A stretch of DNA of 64,000 nucleotides from Hydractinia symbiolongicarpus (Eukaryota > Cnidaria > Hydrozoa > Anthoathecata > Hydractiniidae). The position numbers and the translations under genes are program-made. Of the stretch, positions 33,020-45,904 are shown piece after piece. Numbering within the stretch: position 1 is the first letter of the stretch; every line of letters begins with the position of its first letter. The stretch is from NCBI RefSeq assembly GCF_029227915.1, contig NC_079888.1, positions 3,793,001 to 3,857,000 of the forward strand, read 5' to 3'. The notes below the pieces were generated by a model, which worked only from the letters and a program-made list of their open reading frames with translations, searched no databases and had not been told where the DNA came from.

Positions 33020-33800
33020 GTTGTGCAGTAGAATTAGATTTCCACTGCGCAGTAGTCAGATTTCCACTGCGCAGCAAAACTATGACTACTGTGCTGTAAA
33101 CGAGTTTTTACTATGCAGCACAACACTCTACTGCGCAGTAAAACTCTGTTTACTGCGCAGTAAGTATCAAAGAACAATAGAATAGTTAGTCCACTATGCA
33201 GTAGAAAATGTTCTACTGCGCAGTAGTCAAGGTTCTACTGCGCAGTAGACCTCTTTCCACTGCGCAGTAGGACATTGACTACTGCGCAGTAGAACTTCAA
33301 CTATTTCGCAGTATAATATGAGGCTCTGAGTTATGTCCTTTAGACAATTTTTCCGGCATTCCATAATAGTTGACAAGATTTTTGAAACGCAAGTGTGCAC
33401 CAAGAATAGAATAAGAAAATATAAAATTGATAGTTTAGTATGTGTCTCCGTTTATAATATATATTTTAATTTGATTGTTAATTCGCTACTTTTAGTTTGA
33501 GTTTCGTCCTGTTCTTTCATTTCAGAGATGGATATTAAAAGAGACATTCCCTGTTATTTTTATCATAGCTTGCCTCATGACGATATTTTAAAAATGATTT
33601 TTAACGTTACAAAAAGGAATTGGGCATGAGAACGTTACATCGAATTTCAAACTTTTGATTTCAAATATTTTTATATTCTTTTTGATGTACACTCGTGTTT
33701 CAAAAATCTTGTCAGCCATTATAGAATGCCGGAAAAATTGTCTAAAACACATATTATACTGCGCAATAGTTAAAGCTCTACTGCGCAGTAGTGGTCTATT
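33020..33800. mobile_element. fold-back element with ACTGCGCAGT palindrome array
   Basis: A left array (33020-33318) holds about a dozen copies of the palindrome CTACTGCGCAGTAG or close variants, spaced 18-45 bases; seven have an exact ACTGCGCAGT core. Then come about 90 bases (33310-33402: TTTAGACAATTTTTCCGGCA, then TTGACAAGATTTTTGAAACG). The reverse complement of that segment reappears at 33683-33760, followed by two more palindromes (33757-33795). The two arms face each other over about 280 bases, a fold-back layout. No protein is encoded. Confidence 0.75.
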
Positions 33801-35012
33801 TCTGCTGCTCGACAATAGTGGCAGATATGGGCCACCGTAAGTGCAGAATCAAAAATTGATTAATGTACGCAAACACAATGGCATATTATTAAAAATTTTT
33901 GCTGTGTTGGACAACAATGTTTTGGCTAGGTCTTGAAAAGAGAATTCAATTTTTCAAATGATTGAATTGACCAACCTCGACCCAGGGAATCTTGTATTTT
34001 TCGGACATCTGGACGGCAATGGTCTCGCCGACCTGACAGGTTTTGGTCGAGGTTAAAAATTGACTATTAATTTTCACCATCACCTTTCATTTTTCAGCAG
34101 TACGAAGAGGGCTACATGACTCTCAAAATGCGGGACTAAATCATGTGTGGGTTAGTTTAGTCATTTTTTGCGTAAAACTCATTACTTAGCCATCTCCCCG
34201 CACTCCCTTCTGCTTTGAATTACCTAACAGATTTAATCGTTCAAGAATTTCGAGTGCGTTTAACCACAGTTCGAACCAGCCTTTCGGCGGTGTGACCATA
34301 GCTTCTTCATCTTTTAATCGAGAAAGCTGAAGTAATGTGTATAAAATTTTTCTTCAGAGCATTACGACAAAGCCTAGAAAAAACAATGGTGTGAATACTA
34401 ACGATGGGAACTGGGGGTATAACATGGAATGTTATCTATAGACTAACAAAAAATCCGTCAAATTCTAGCTTTATTTTATATACTTTTCATCATTCTGCAT
34501 ATTATTTTATATAAACTATTTATTTATAAAATCATGTACGCTGGTAGCAGAAAAAATATAATCGTATATACAATTAATAACAAAGCTAGTCAAATCCGAC
34601 AAATTTTAAAACATCATGGATACGTGGTTCCATCTATTTTTCATTGACAGGGAACAGAGATCAGTTTCATGGAACACGTTTCTTTTGATAAACAATCATG
34701 TTGCTAGCTCAAATTTTACAAACTTTGAATAAAACAAAATGTTAGCTACTTTAAATCTGCAACTAAATTTCACCTTTGGCAACTGAGGCTATAATAAAGA
34801 TAGAGTCGCTTATATAAAAAAAAGTACAAATTAAGGACATATTAACAAAAGGGATTTCCTATGTAGATTATTTACAGAAGGGAGAAAGAACAATAAGACA
34901 TGGATAGGTAAAAGTGTCACAGGTGTTGCACAGGCGGTTCTACTTCAAATAATACTCCACACGAACAAAAAAAACAAAAGCAACACAACAAAACAACAGA
35001 AAATTTTGTACC
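33801..35012. other. noncoding region 3' of the MTHFR-like gene
   Basis: No gene recognised. Around 33983-34060 a short inverted pair (ACCAACCTCGACC / GGTCGAGGTT) occurs. Confidence 0.4.
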
Positions 35013-35053
35013 AAGTGGACACCACATACAATACTTGTATGTGGTGTCCACTT
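35013..35053. repeat. perfect 41-base hairpin (19-3-19)
   Basis: AAGTGGACACCACATACAA, loop TAC, then its exact reverse complement TTGTATGTGGTGTCCACTT. It lies 300 bases past the MTHFR stop codon and could fall in the 3' UTR. Confidence 0.9.
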
Positions 35054-35347
35054 ACTTGTATAATATCTTTTTTATTTTAATGTATTATACGTAAAGGTAT
35101 GAATATACAGGGTTTTACAAGAAAATATTAAGAAAATATAAGGATTGATAAGGTGGAAAGAAATCCCCCTTCAAGGTTGACCGTCCAATTTATAAACTTT
35201 GGTGAAATCCGATATTTACAAAACTTACGAAACCATAACTAATGCGTAAGCACAAGTGTTGCAAGCAGTTTGCAGCCTGTCAGTAAAAATAGCACATGTA
35301 AAAAAAAATAACTATAAATTATATACATAGGATATAAAATATTATTT

Positions 35348-38300
35348 TCACAACACAATATCTTCTTTGTTAGTCCTCATGCTAATCACACGGTTGACGA
35401 TTTCAAACAAGCAGTTTCCTTTCACATAATCGTTATCAACTAGATTTACTAAATACAAAGTATCATGCAAGTGCTTGATTATTTTCCATGACGTTGATGA
35501 ATGATCATACAGTCTTCCCCACTGTTGCAACCACAATTCGAAAGCCTCGTCCTGAAAATAATTACATGAATGTTACCAGCCATTGCCTTCCCTTTTTGTC
35601 TCTTATAAGAAAATATATAAGGTATAGGTTTAGAAAGACACGATTGGCTCATTGAGACATGTTTGATGTTTTCTCAATGAAATGGCAAATAGGTGTACAG
35701 TCCTTTCTTTTCACAATAAAACATTAGTTATAAAATTTCGGACCAGAACAAATTCGAAACACTTTTTTGACATAACTGGTAATTTTGCCAAACATCCTGA
35801 CCTTCGTACACCTCCTGCATATACACTTTGATATAATTTATATAAAAACACCTATACAATCCCTCCAAAAATACATTAGACTAGCTGGCAAATTTAAAAT
35901 TCTTTTTCATTGTTTACAGCGGACTCAGGATCTCAGGTTATTTGTTTAGACCCATACCTTTAAAATATACCAAATTGTTTCTAATCTCAGCATGACCATT
36001 TTTTTTTAAATTTGGCGGCCTTGTTGCCCACGATGTGGATTATTCCATAGGGCATCAGCATTAGAAAGCGCAACAAGCACGAATTAAACGCTGCTTACCT
36101 AACCTACGCATTGGGAGAGAAAGCAGAATTGGCGAGTTGATGCTTTCTGCAACTTAAGTGATTGTAGATCGAGGCACAGAAACAACACATGTACAAAATC
36201 TCATTTTAAACGTCAAGTTCTCAATGCGTAACTTTGATCTTCTACCTGATTAAGAACGACATTCACACCGAAAAGACGTTCGGTGAGAATAAACAAATAA
36301 CATGAAAGATACCTTCCAAAACTGAAAAGCTATTGGGTCGACCACGGTTGGTTGTAGAACCATCTTTCCAGTAAATACACCCCATGTTACTGCGTTTGAA
36401 TCTTTTGTGTTTGTATTGGTAAAATTCTTCGTACCCTAAATATAAAATAAGAAACTTAAAAGAAAACGAAAATTAAAAAAAATTAAAAAATAGTTGACAT
36501 GACAAGTTGACAAAACAAAAGCTTAAAATACTACAGAATACTTCATCTACACGCTGTTACACCATACCTAGAACGTAACCGAAATAACTTATTACGTGTA
36601 CGGGGCTATTACAGTTTTTACAACTCAAAACTTAAAAAACACGCAATGGCAACGTGTTAATTAAGTTGTTGACAAGATTTTATTCATGTTTAAAATCAAC
36701 CTTGTTCTGAGTCTGTTATTCGATTTAAATGATTTAAATTCTGTCCTTAATCACTGGAGCAGCGATTTTTTATAACATGGAAAGGGTATTCATAGCGAAT
36801 CAAACAGCTCACGATACACAGGTAAAGTTTCCAAATTTTTCCTCAATCTGCAAGGGTTCCTTGATCAGGCTTGAACTTTCCGCATTCCCCTACACACTAA
36901 TATCCCTTCCAGAGCATGAAAACATTAAATGTCTTCATAGTAACAACATACATACTGCAGCGTTCACAAAGTGATAACCAACAACAGGATAATCTTTCAA
37001 CACTTCTAATAAATTCTGTGCGTCTTCTTCACAACAAAAGAACTCCAAGTAGGCCTGTAAACAAAAAAAAATGTGCGCCTGTTAAGGGGGATTTTCACGG
37101 AGCGAATTGTGAATGGCGAATTCGCCGGCAAATTAGCTGCGAAATATCTTTTTGATTTTCACGTGGAACGAAAAACATGTGACGAATTTAAAATACTGAA
37201 TGTAAGCACTCTTTTGGGTATTAAAAACCAGACAGTATTTTGAATTCTTTTCAGTACTGAGTTTTTCTAAGAACAAACACTAAATATTACGTTCTGATTG
37301 GTAAACAGTTTACAGCGAAATATTTCGCCGCTAAAAAGGTGGAACTGTTTCTACTTTTTAGCGAAGCGAATATTTCGATGCAAAATCCAAACAAACAAAA
37401 CTGCGCATGCTCAGATACAATTCGCCGTCGAATTCACCGTTCAATTCGCTTCGTGAAAATCCCCCCTTAGAATCACTTTATTGGAAGAAATTTCGTCGGC
37501 GGACACTATTGAAACCTTTTATCATTATTTCGTCATTTTTATCGATAAAAATTTTCACTAACAGGTAGACCGGTGGATTGGGAATAAATCACACATCAGA
37601 TATGTTACTGGCTAGGAAGCACCCGAAAAGTGGTTTTTACATTAAAACATTTCTTAACAGTATAATATTCCAAAGGGAGAAACTTTCTTACTTTTAAGTT
37701 AGACCCCACAAAAATGAAAAAAATATGATTAACAACAATATACCTATGGAAAATAATGTTTAAAGGAGTTTTTTTCCCTAAAGTTCGCAACTTATTCGTA
37801 CACCGAAAATCTTTGCTTAAAAATAATCATTCAAGAAAATGTGTAACATTTTGGAAATTCCACTTATCTTTCTTCGTACGGGATCAAATTTTTGAATTTT
37901 TTTAAAAACGTTGAGCAACATAAAACCGTATCAAGCCCGCGACATCTTTAAAAAAATTTAAATTTTTTGAACGCTTTAAATTTATTACATTTTCTGGTGT
38001 CGTGAAGATAAGCATGTTTTTTTTGTAATAACAAAGTCCTAATTACAGGGATAATTACAAGACAAAGAGTTCAGCACGTCAACAATCTTACAAATGTCAT
38101 ATATATTTTTCTTTGCGTTGACATTTTCTAATATTTTTGAATCCTTGCATGAAGCACTGTATATATTATTTAGTGAAAAAAGTGGTCCAATTTGCAGACC
38201 AGAATGTGAGAAAATAATAGAGCAGCTGTTTGAATTTATTGTTTAGTGCAGAATAGTTGGTTACGTGGATCAATATTCGATAAAAAATACAGACTTAGCT

Positions 38301-41300
38301 TTTTGGAAACCCAGTATTTCGAAAATAGTCTTTTAAACGTGAACAAATTCACCCAACATAAACTAAAATCTACTATTTTAATCTTTATTTCATTATATTT
38401 AGTCAAAAAACATTAAATATGACTATGTAGATATTTTATAGCCCATCCTGTAAAAGTTCAGGCAATAAAAGAAAAAACTTTCTAAAAAATATGCGCTAAT
38501 TCCTTTTTCAAGATGCGAATTGGATTTATATTAGAATATGATGTCTCGGTTTTTTTTACCTTAATGTTGTTTAGATTGTCAGGTCGCGATCAAGTTAACA
38601 AAATTCTTATTATTTGGTTTTTATGGTATTTTTGTTTTAACAACACCTCTACCATTCTTCGATTCCCTCAACACTTACACAACAGTTAGCGAACCACCCA
38701 AAATTAAAGTTATATGTAAAAAAAAATATTACTAATAACACCCATGTAAAAATTATATGAATATTATTGATAGCAAATAATACCTTCTGAAAGACGTATC
38801 CTCCAGGACTACCCCAACCAAACAGCTTGTTGGTAGAAGCAACACAATCCACGTTCGGTTGACTGTTTATGGTGAGAAAACCATGCGAGTTGATATGTAC
38901 GAGTTGCTCGGTCAACACACTTGTTTCTGCAGCCAAATCATCTTCGTTCCATGGAATACTAGTCACCTGAAAATTTAGAAGGAAACCTCGATTTAACAAA
39001 ATGGTTTTAAATGTTTTTCCACGTAGTCTTTTCACAAAATTTTGTTCACATTTTACCAAGATGTGCCATAGCAAGCACAAGTCTTTACTCTCGCGACTCT
39101 AATATTGCCTCACTATGCTTTGATAATTAGAAAAGAACGAAACACTAAGGCAAGATCAGTGGTTTGTTGTTGTTTTAAACACTGTCATAATGTTTTCAAA
39201 ATGTAAAAAGTTCAAAACAAACACTCGGGTATAAATTTTTAAAATGCAATGCATGCGCTTAAAACTGCTCTCCTTTCAACATAATAAATACTGGGTGGAG
39301 TCTGGCGGTCTAATATTTAAGTTTTTAGGGAGTCTACAAAGTATTTGCAGGGCCTATTTTGATTTATGGCAGATAAAAGGTTTTAATAGAAAATATGTAT
39401 AGTCAAGTTTACAATATGTAATGTAAACACAAAATAAAAAGACAAATTCAACTAGGAATAACCATAAACCTGAAAATATGCTTACCGGATACCCTTGCTT
39501 GTTGCTGCTTCTTGAAATAAAAGCCACAAATACATCATAGATATCATGCACCGAATTCAACTCCTCACCCCACATCTTGCGCAGCTCAGCTACTAACTCT
39601 TCATTTTTTGCAAAGAACAAACGGTAGTCATTAAAGCTGCCAAATGAAGCAAGCGACGAATCTCCCCAACGTCCATTTGGGAATTCCTCCCATTTGGAAG
39701 TTCTATACAAGTAACTACCAGGCCTACAGGCCCAAAATATAGGTCTAATTTCTTCACCTTCTCGGACAGTCGTATCATCTGACAACCAAGGTAATATTCT
39801 GCGATTAATCTGTGGTTCTTGCCACAATCCAATACGCTTTAGCACTTCCGTGGTTGCAATTTCTCGATTCAGTGTAAAGAAATGCAATCCCACGCATAAC
39901 ATACTACTTAACAAGACTTTACAAAGTTCAACTGTTAGGTATATGCCATACTTTAAAACAGCTTCGTCGTTTTTTCGAATTGGATTTAATACGTTTATTA
40001 TTTTTTCTGGTATCTTAACCTTTGAATACCTCGACAGTTGCTGAATACATCCGTAACTCTGAAAAATAAAAAATAAACAATGGATAAAAGTAATTCCACA
40101 GTGACTTTCTGTATGGAAAAATTACAAATCTTATACTCTTAGGGAAGTAGCACAGACCAATCAAGATAATTTAACATGGATGTTGGTTATAAATACTTGC
40201 AAAGAAAACTAAAACATAAAAAATGCTTTTTGGAATTTCTTTTCACATGTAAACTTGTCTATACAAGGAAAATAATTTCAGCTCAGGTGACCTAAATTTT
40301 AAGAAAAATTTAGAAAACATTGGCAGGCTCATTTAACTTGGAAAGAATGGAGGAGGATAATTGGGTAAGAAAGTGTAGAGGCTTGATAGTTCCTGGGGCA
40401 AAGAATTATCTTTAAGAACATGAATTATCTTTAAGAACAAGTTGAGAAACATTCTGAAACATGTTAAGAGGCCGTCAGGCTGACCTCAAATTTTATGTTT
40501 TTTTAAAAAAAAAAATTTGTAATCTTTTCATATCAATTCCTATATCCCTACCTATTATGGGGACAACAAGATATTTTGGCAAACAGAGCAATTTCAGACT
40601 TTCTTTAAGAAGAATTTATTTTCTCACTTAGATAATTTTCGTAAATCGGAACAAAAAATCACAAAATTTCATAACTTCTTCCTGTGAAAATTAGTTTTTG
40701 TATTTTGAATAAATTCCGTGCAAACCTGAATTGGAAGCACACCAGGTATAATCGGCACAGTAATTCCATTTGAATTGCATTTATCAACAAATGTAAGAAA
40801 GTCTGATGCTTCGAACACCATCTGTGTGATGATAAAATCAGCACCTGCACGCACATCTTCACATAAATGATCAAACGTCTGTTCATACGGCACAGTATCA
40901 TTGGACAAACTACTTGGGTAACCTGTAAATGACAAATCATATTTTTATACAATTTTGTATATTGTAAACAACAAAGGTGATTATAATGTTAAATTCACAC
41001 TGACATCCAGGAGAGATGCAGCGTTGCCACACGGTGATATGAGCATTTTTCATTTTTATTTTGAAATCACCTTTTTTTATGGTATACAAAAAATTAAACA
41101 TTTAATGCACACCAAAAACAAAGGTTTTGTAGTGAGGTGCTACGCCACAGGGAACTCTTATTTCAGTGCAAATTTAGCTTAACTTAATCTGCCAATAGAA
41201 AAATAACGATAGCCCTTGCTATCTAGCATAGCTATTATTGGTAGATTTAATAAGGAGTTTGGAGAAGACTTCAAAATTAGGAAAAATTGAGGAGTTTTGA

Positions 41301-42344
41301 GGTTTAGAAACCCTGTGTTATGGTGACTTATTTCTTATTCTTACTGAGGTTTCTAAAAGGCTTTTAATAAGATTTAAATACCAGGATACCCAAAAGTAAA
41401 CTCAACATGATCACTTTTCAGGACAATTTTGGGACATCTTCAAATTTTTGTCTAAGCTCTTCATTTTACAGAAACAATTTTTTTAAAAGAAATTTCTAAG
41501 AACTAGTCGATGGCCCATTAAAAATCCACGGGTTTACCCCTTCTTTTTAAACCGCATAGCGCGCGTCTCGCTACTGCAGTTACCATTTTGCGTGACAGAT
41601 GGACAGACGTATATGGGTATTATAATATAGATGTGTTACTGCATATTCTTTTTAAAGTTATGAAAATCACAGTTGGCTAGGACTATGCAACATTTTTATA
41701 AATTTTCCATGTCCATTATGCTGCATAATAACAAGGAAAAAGAGAGAAAAATACCTACCAGCAATGCATATTGTAAAAAAATCATGAAAGTTTTCCCGAA
41801 TGAAGTATATTAAATCAGAAGTGGATGAAAAGTCATCAAATCTTTTGCTGCTGCTACCAACATCTGGAAAATATTGAATTAAGTTTTGCAATTTACAATC
41901 AATTTGCTAATGGATACCAACACAGGTTGAAGAAAAATGACAGGCAGACTAAAGCAAACCTGAAATTGCCATAACAGTTGACAATCCAAATTTTTTAGCC
42001 TTCCACAATAACTCCAGAGCCCTCTCTTCTGTTAGTTGAGAAGCATTGAGTTGTAACATAGTGTCACATTGGGTAATATCTTGGGCTGTAGAAGCAACTT
42101 CAACAAAGTGTTGACTACTATCGTTGTCCTCTTTACTAATGTTACAAGTGACGTCACAAAATAACGGTTTTCCACGGGATAAACGATCGCATTTCTCAAA
42201 TAAGTTGCATGTTCCACTTGGTGTTCGAGGAGGGAAAAATTCCAGTGAAAAGAACTTGTTTTTGTGTTCAATTCGCTCCTTAATCTTTGCAAGCAGAGAT
42301 TTAGAATATGTACTAACCCCACTTTCAACACACAGAGCAGCCAT
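35348..42344 (-). CDS. MTHFR: methylenetetrahydrofolate reductase (MTHFR) homologue, 8 exons
   Basis: Exons (minus order): 42344-41960, 41863-41759, 40922-40726, 40058-39486, 38966-38784, 37054-36956, 36435-36313, 35551-35348. All junctions are GT-AG and in phase, giving 622 residues (animal MTHFR is about 650). The cytosolic enzyme uses FAD and NADPH to make 5-methyl-tetrahydrofolate for methionine synthesis. The catalytic barrel shows [14 protein letters not shown] (catalytic Glu), [26 protein letters not shown] and [20 protein letters not shown]. The SAM-binding regulatory half shows [56 protein letters not shown] and [10 protein letters not shown]. Several barrel motifs are altered: DVTWH reads DVTCN, HxTC reads QLNA, ALRGDP reads AISDV and GYPxGHPE reads GYPSSLSN. 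The Ser-rich N-terminal extension of vertebrates is absent. A further 5' exon may exist near 45550. Confidence 0.93.
37085..37467. mobile_element. 383-bp MITE with TA target duplication
   Basis: The left end AGGGGGATTTTCACGGAGCG and right end (reverse complement) AGGGGGGATTTTCACGAAGC match closely and both arms go on with GAATTG and GAATTCG words. TA flanks both ends. This fits a Tc1/mariner-type MITE. It sits in MTHFR intron 5, starting about 30 bases before the acceptor of the exon at 37054-36956. Confidence 0.8.
41506..41640 (+). repeat. interspersed repeat copy in MTHFR intron 2
   Basis: AACTAGTCGATGGCCCAT, ATCCACGGGTTTACCCC, GCGCGCGTCTCGCTACTG, TACCATTTTGCGTGACAGA and GTATTATAATATAGATG follow the same order as the copy at 24541-24690. 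Confidence 0.7.
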
Positions 42345-42506
42345 AACATCTAGTAGAACATAAAAAAAACAATTTGGCTTGTCCCTGAGTATTCACAATA
42401 CACTTTTATTACTTTTAAATTACTAGTGGAAAACCGATACAGCAACAGAGCAATGATGGCGTTATCATTTTTTTAATTCCAAAACAGGCCAGTTGACCCA
42501 GCTTAA

Positions 42507-43007
42507 AGGGAACCCAAGGTAAAAAATGATGTTGGACTTATATTATAGAGCTTAAAAAGTTAGCTAACCAGTCTTTTTAAATTTTTTAAAAAGCTCTTTT
42601 CGTTCTCAAGATATTCGCATTTAAAGAATTTCAGATTTAATTATGCTACATGAATTATGATGTCATATTTTGGTAATAGCAAATTTGGACATTTTCTTTT
42701 ATCAGTAATTTTAGACCTGTTAAGGGGTGTGCATTCAAACTTTATCAATGCGTAGATATTATAAAAGTTAATTGATTGATATAAATTTTTTTGCCAAAAT
42801 GACACTTGCTTTCTTGTCCCAGGCCTCTTATTTTTTTGCTTGGGATCAGCATGTCGGTTTGCAATCAAATATTGTGAGTAAACATATAGGGCTTATACAA
42901 GCTTACCCACACAATTTGATTGCAACCCAAGTTGCAGATCCCAAGTTATTAAATCTAACTTTTTAAGCTCTATAATATAAGTCCAACATTATTTTATACC
43001 TCAGGTT
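42507..43007. mobile_element. 501-bp MITE flanked by TTAA (piggyBac-like)
   Basis: The left arm reads TTAA then AGGGAACCCAAGGTAAAAAA and GATGTTGGACTTATATTATA; the right arm is its inverted copy, ending just before TTAA at 43008. About 55 bases pair. The same terminus occurs within the tandem duplication near 26148 and 26985, also next to TTAA. TTAA target sites are typical of piggyBac elements. It lies just upstream of the MTHFR first coding exon. No transposase is inside. Confidence 0.75.
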
Positions 43008-43049
43008 TTAAAGAAATTGGTCCAATTTTGGTTGCACGTGATCTCTGGT

Positions 43050-45537
43050 TACTCATGCAGAAAACGGTGTCAGTTATTCCCCCATGTTTAGAAGTTATTT
43101 ACCTTCAAACTAAAAACACTGTGTTCTGTTATAAAACCACATCTGTCCTTTAAACTGTGTTAGTAAAGATTAAGATACGAACGTAGAGTTCTTGAAGGTA
43201 AAGAAAACTACCACTACTGATTTATTGATGTATTCTCACCTGCTTTATTTTTTTTGAATTTAATTATTGATACAACAGTCTTTTTTATTATTCTAAATAA
43301 AAAAGTTAAATATGAAAATTTGATTCTTATAACAGCAGAAATGTAGTTAAAGGGGCTACGGTACGACTATTGTTTTTCAACTTTAGTGACTTCACGAAAG
43401 TCGAGTTGATGACGGCAAAAAACAAAAATGGCTATTTTTCAGGCATGTATGTAATTTACAGACTTGAACATATAGATATATCTAGAATTTTTATCTCTCC
43501 AGCCCTGGTAATGTTTTTATTCAGAATGAGTTTTTTTGAAATATTTCTTTGTAATATACTTTTCTAAAAAAAATATTGAACCAGCAAGCAAAGTGTGCTG
43601 GTCTGTTCATTGCGCAAAACGCGTTTGGTGGATTTTTAATATGTGCACAGGATATACGGAATATGAGCATTTAAAATCAAAATATTTCTAGTCATTAGCC
43701 TATACACAGGTAATCCAATTATTTTCATGCAGCATTTTTCTTTATTATTGTGCAACACTATTAAAAAATGTACAGATACCACTCCTATAGAGAAAAATAA
43801 TTCAAAAATATATCTACATTGGTATAAAGTATAAGTTTTACAGTCCAAAAGAATTAAATATTTACAGTTTTATATTTTATTTTATATTTTACATGCAAGA
43901 TAGATATATGGCAAATACAAACGCTTTAGATAGCTGATATTTTTCACACTCATAAAATATCCCATTAATTTTTTTTGATTTGCTATGTCATCAAACCACT
44001 TGAACCCTCCCCCATAATCAAGCATAAAAGCAATTTCGATGACCGCCTCCCGCTTTCTTGATTACTTTATATGTGAACGCTCCGTAAAACGCAAAATAAT
44101 AGCGTATAGTATAGATTTGATGCAGACAAAAAGGTTTGGTGACAAATCCTGTTTATGAAATTACAGCTTCTGGAACAATGCTTATTATTACTAACATTGT
44201 TCTGTCGCATGTCCCTTTAGTGAGCTTTCAAAACAAGTAAGCCCAGAGTTTCTATCAAACTTTGAGAAACAAATTTCCTGATTGTAATACCAAACCGGCT
44301 CAAATTTCACTAATTTTACCCCACTGTTAAAAAGACACATTTTTATGGGATGTTTTCTTGTTATTTTAGAACAAAAATACACAGTTTTTAAGCTTCATAG
44401 GGACCTTGTGATTTTTATTTTTTTGTTTTATTATCACTTTTAACAAAATATGGTGATTTTAGTATTGCAAAGTTGTTTTTCATGATTTTGGAACAGTATA
44501 AGGGTGTCAAAGTTTGGTACCTCATGTTTTCTTTTTTTAGATACAATACCTTCATTTTCCCTGGTTTGATACCTCTTTTCACAAACAGTCAGTATGTCTA
44601 ATATATATCTGAATGACAATTTTTTTTTAATTTTTTTTTTTTAATCCAAGTAAGAACTGTAGACACTATTTTTATTTTAAATGCATTTCTTCTTTCCTGT
44701 TTTATAGATAAAACAACATTCTTCACTAATAAAAAAAGGTTAAAAAATAGCAAACACTTGTTCAAGAACACAATTTCACTATGCCGTTACGAGGTGACTG
44801 GTGACTTCATTTGGATTGGCCAGAATGGTATATATGCACTCTACTTGTTAGCGCTCTCTTAACACTCGCTAAAGTGATGATAAAATTTAATATTGGAGTT
44901 GACAATGGTTATAATCTTCATACTTTCGTTCTTGTACAACTCTCTTTCCACAAGCATAAATAGCTAAAACTTTAAATTAGGTAATGTTACCCGATCACGT
45001 AACACTTACCCAATTGGGTTAAAGTGCCGTACTGCTGCTAAGTAGGGACCATTTTTTTATTATAGGAGTGTATTTACAAAGAAGACAAAAGAAAGGAGAT
45101 GTGAAGAAGGTTTAGGGCTAATGATATGGTAACTACTGTATGTAATTAAAAATCATAACGAAAAATAATAATGGTCAGGCTCAGGTGAAATTTCACTGAT
45201 CTTTCGTTTGTATTCTCACATATTGCAAACTTTCAATTGCAAAATTTAGTACTAAGATGTACATTACATTGATTTAAAGGCATGGAAACAATGGGCATTT
45301 ATGTGATTGACAGACAGATCCATGAATATGAAGAAAATTATAAAGGCAAAAAGCAAAGCGTTTTAGAGGACAGTTAAATATAAGAAAAATGGATAGCTAA
45401 AATGGGAACTTAACTCTGGCACAAATCTTTCCCGAGTTTCACAAACTTTATAGCAACGTACTCGTGGTATTTTTTTTGGTATTGTGTATCTCCCTGAACG
45501 CATGGTCTTATGTAAAATTTATATTCTTAGTACTCAC
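43050..45537. other. noncoding interval between MTHFR and HAL
   Basis: No gene was recognised on either strand; ORFs are short and motif-free. If the exon at 45538-45567 belongs to MTHFR, this stretch is its first intron. Confidence 0.4.
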
Positions 45538-45567
45538 CAACAGATAGAACGGAAGGACGTCAGCCAT
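45538..45567 (-). other. candidate 5' exon with ATG and strong donor
   Basis: On the minus strand ATG opens MADVLPFYLL, followed by a consensus donor GTGAGTA. MTHFR exon 1 has a possible acceptor (TTCTACTAG) 5 bases before its ATG. With this donor the join would be out of frame; a weaker donor four bases later (GTACTA) would be in frame. It may therefore be 5' untranslated, an alternative N-terminus, or chance. Confidence 0.3.
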
Positions 45568-45904
45568 ATTTTTATCGATTGAATTTGTGGGTCACGAGGA
45601 TAGATCTTAAACTAATGACAGAGACGGGGGTTTATTACAAATAAAGACATACTCTTTAAATTTGTAAAAAAAATGTATTCTAATAAAAATGTTTGTGGAA
45701 CATAAAAAAATTGAATGTAAAGAGATCACAGTACAGTAATAAAACTAAAAGTTCTTACTGTGCAGTGTAACACGTAAAATTTTCATAAAATGGCAACCCC
45801 TGTCATCATTATTGTTGCTAAAACAGGGTCTGGCAGATAGACCTGGTCGGGCTTGACTAACCCGTTTCGCCAGAGATGCTCTTCATCACAGAGGATGATT
45901 GCTC

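Noticed and set aside
39593-39832. Minus ORF of 79 codons within MTHFR exon 4
   Set aside because: Alternate frame of a well-supported exon.
42032-42349. 105-codon minus ORF overlapping MTHFR exon 1
   Set aside because: It is another frame of the same exon; only the frame with [10 protein letters not shown] fits the family.
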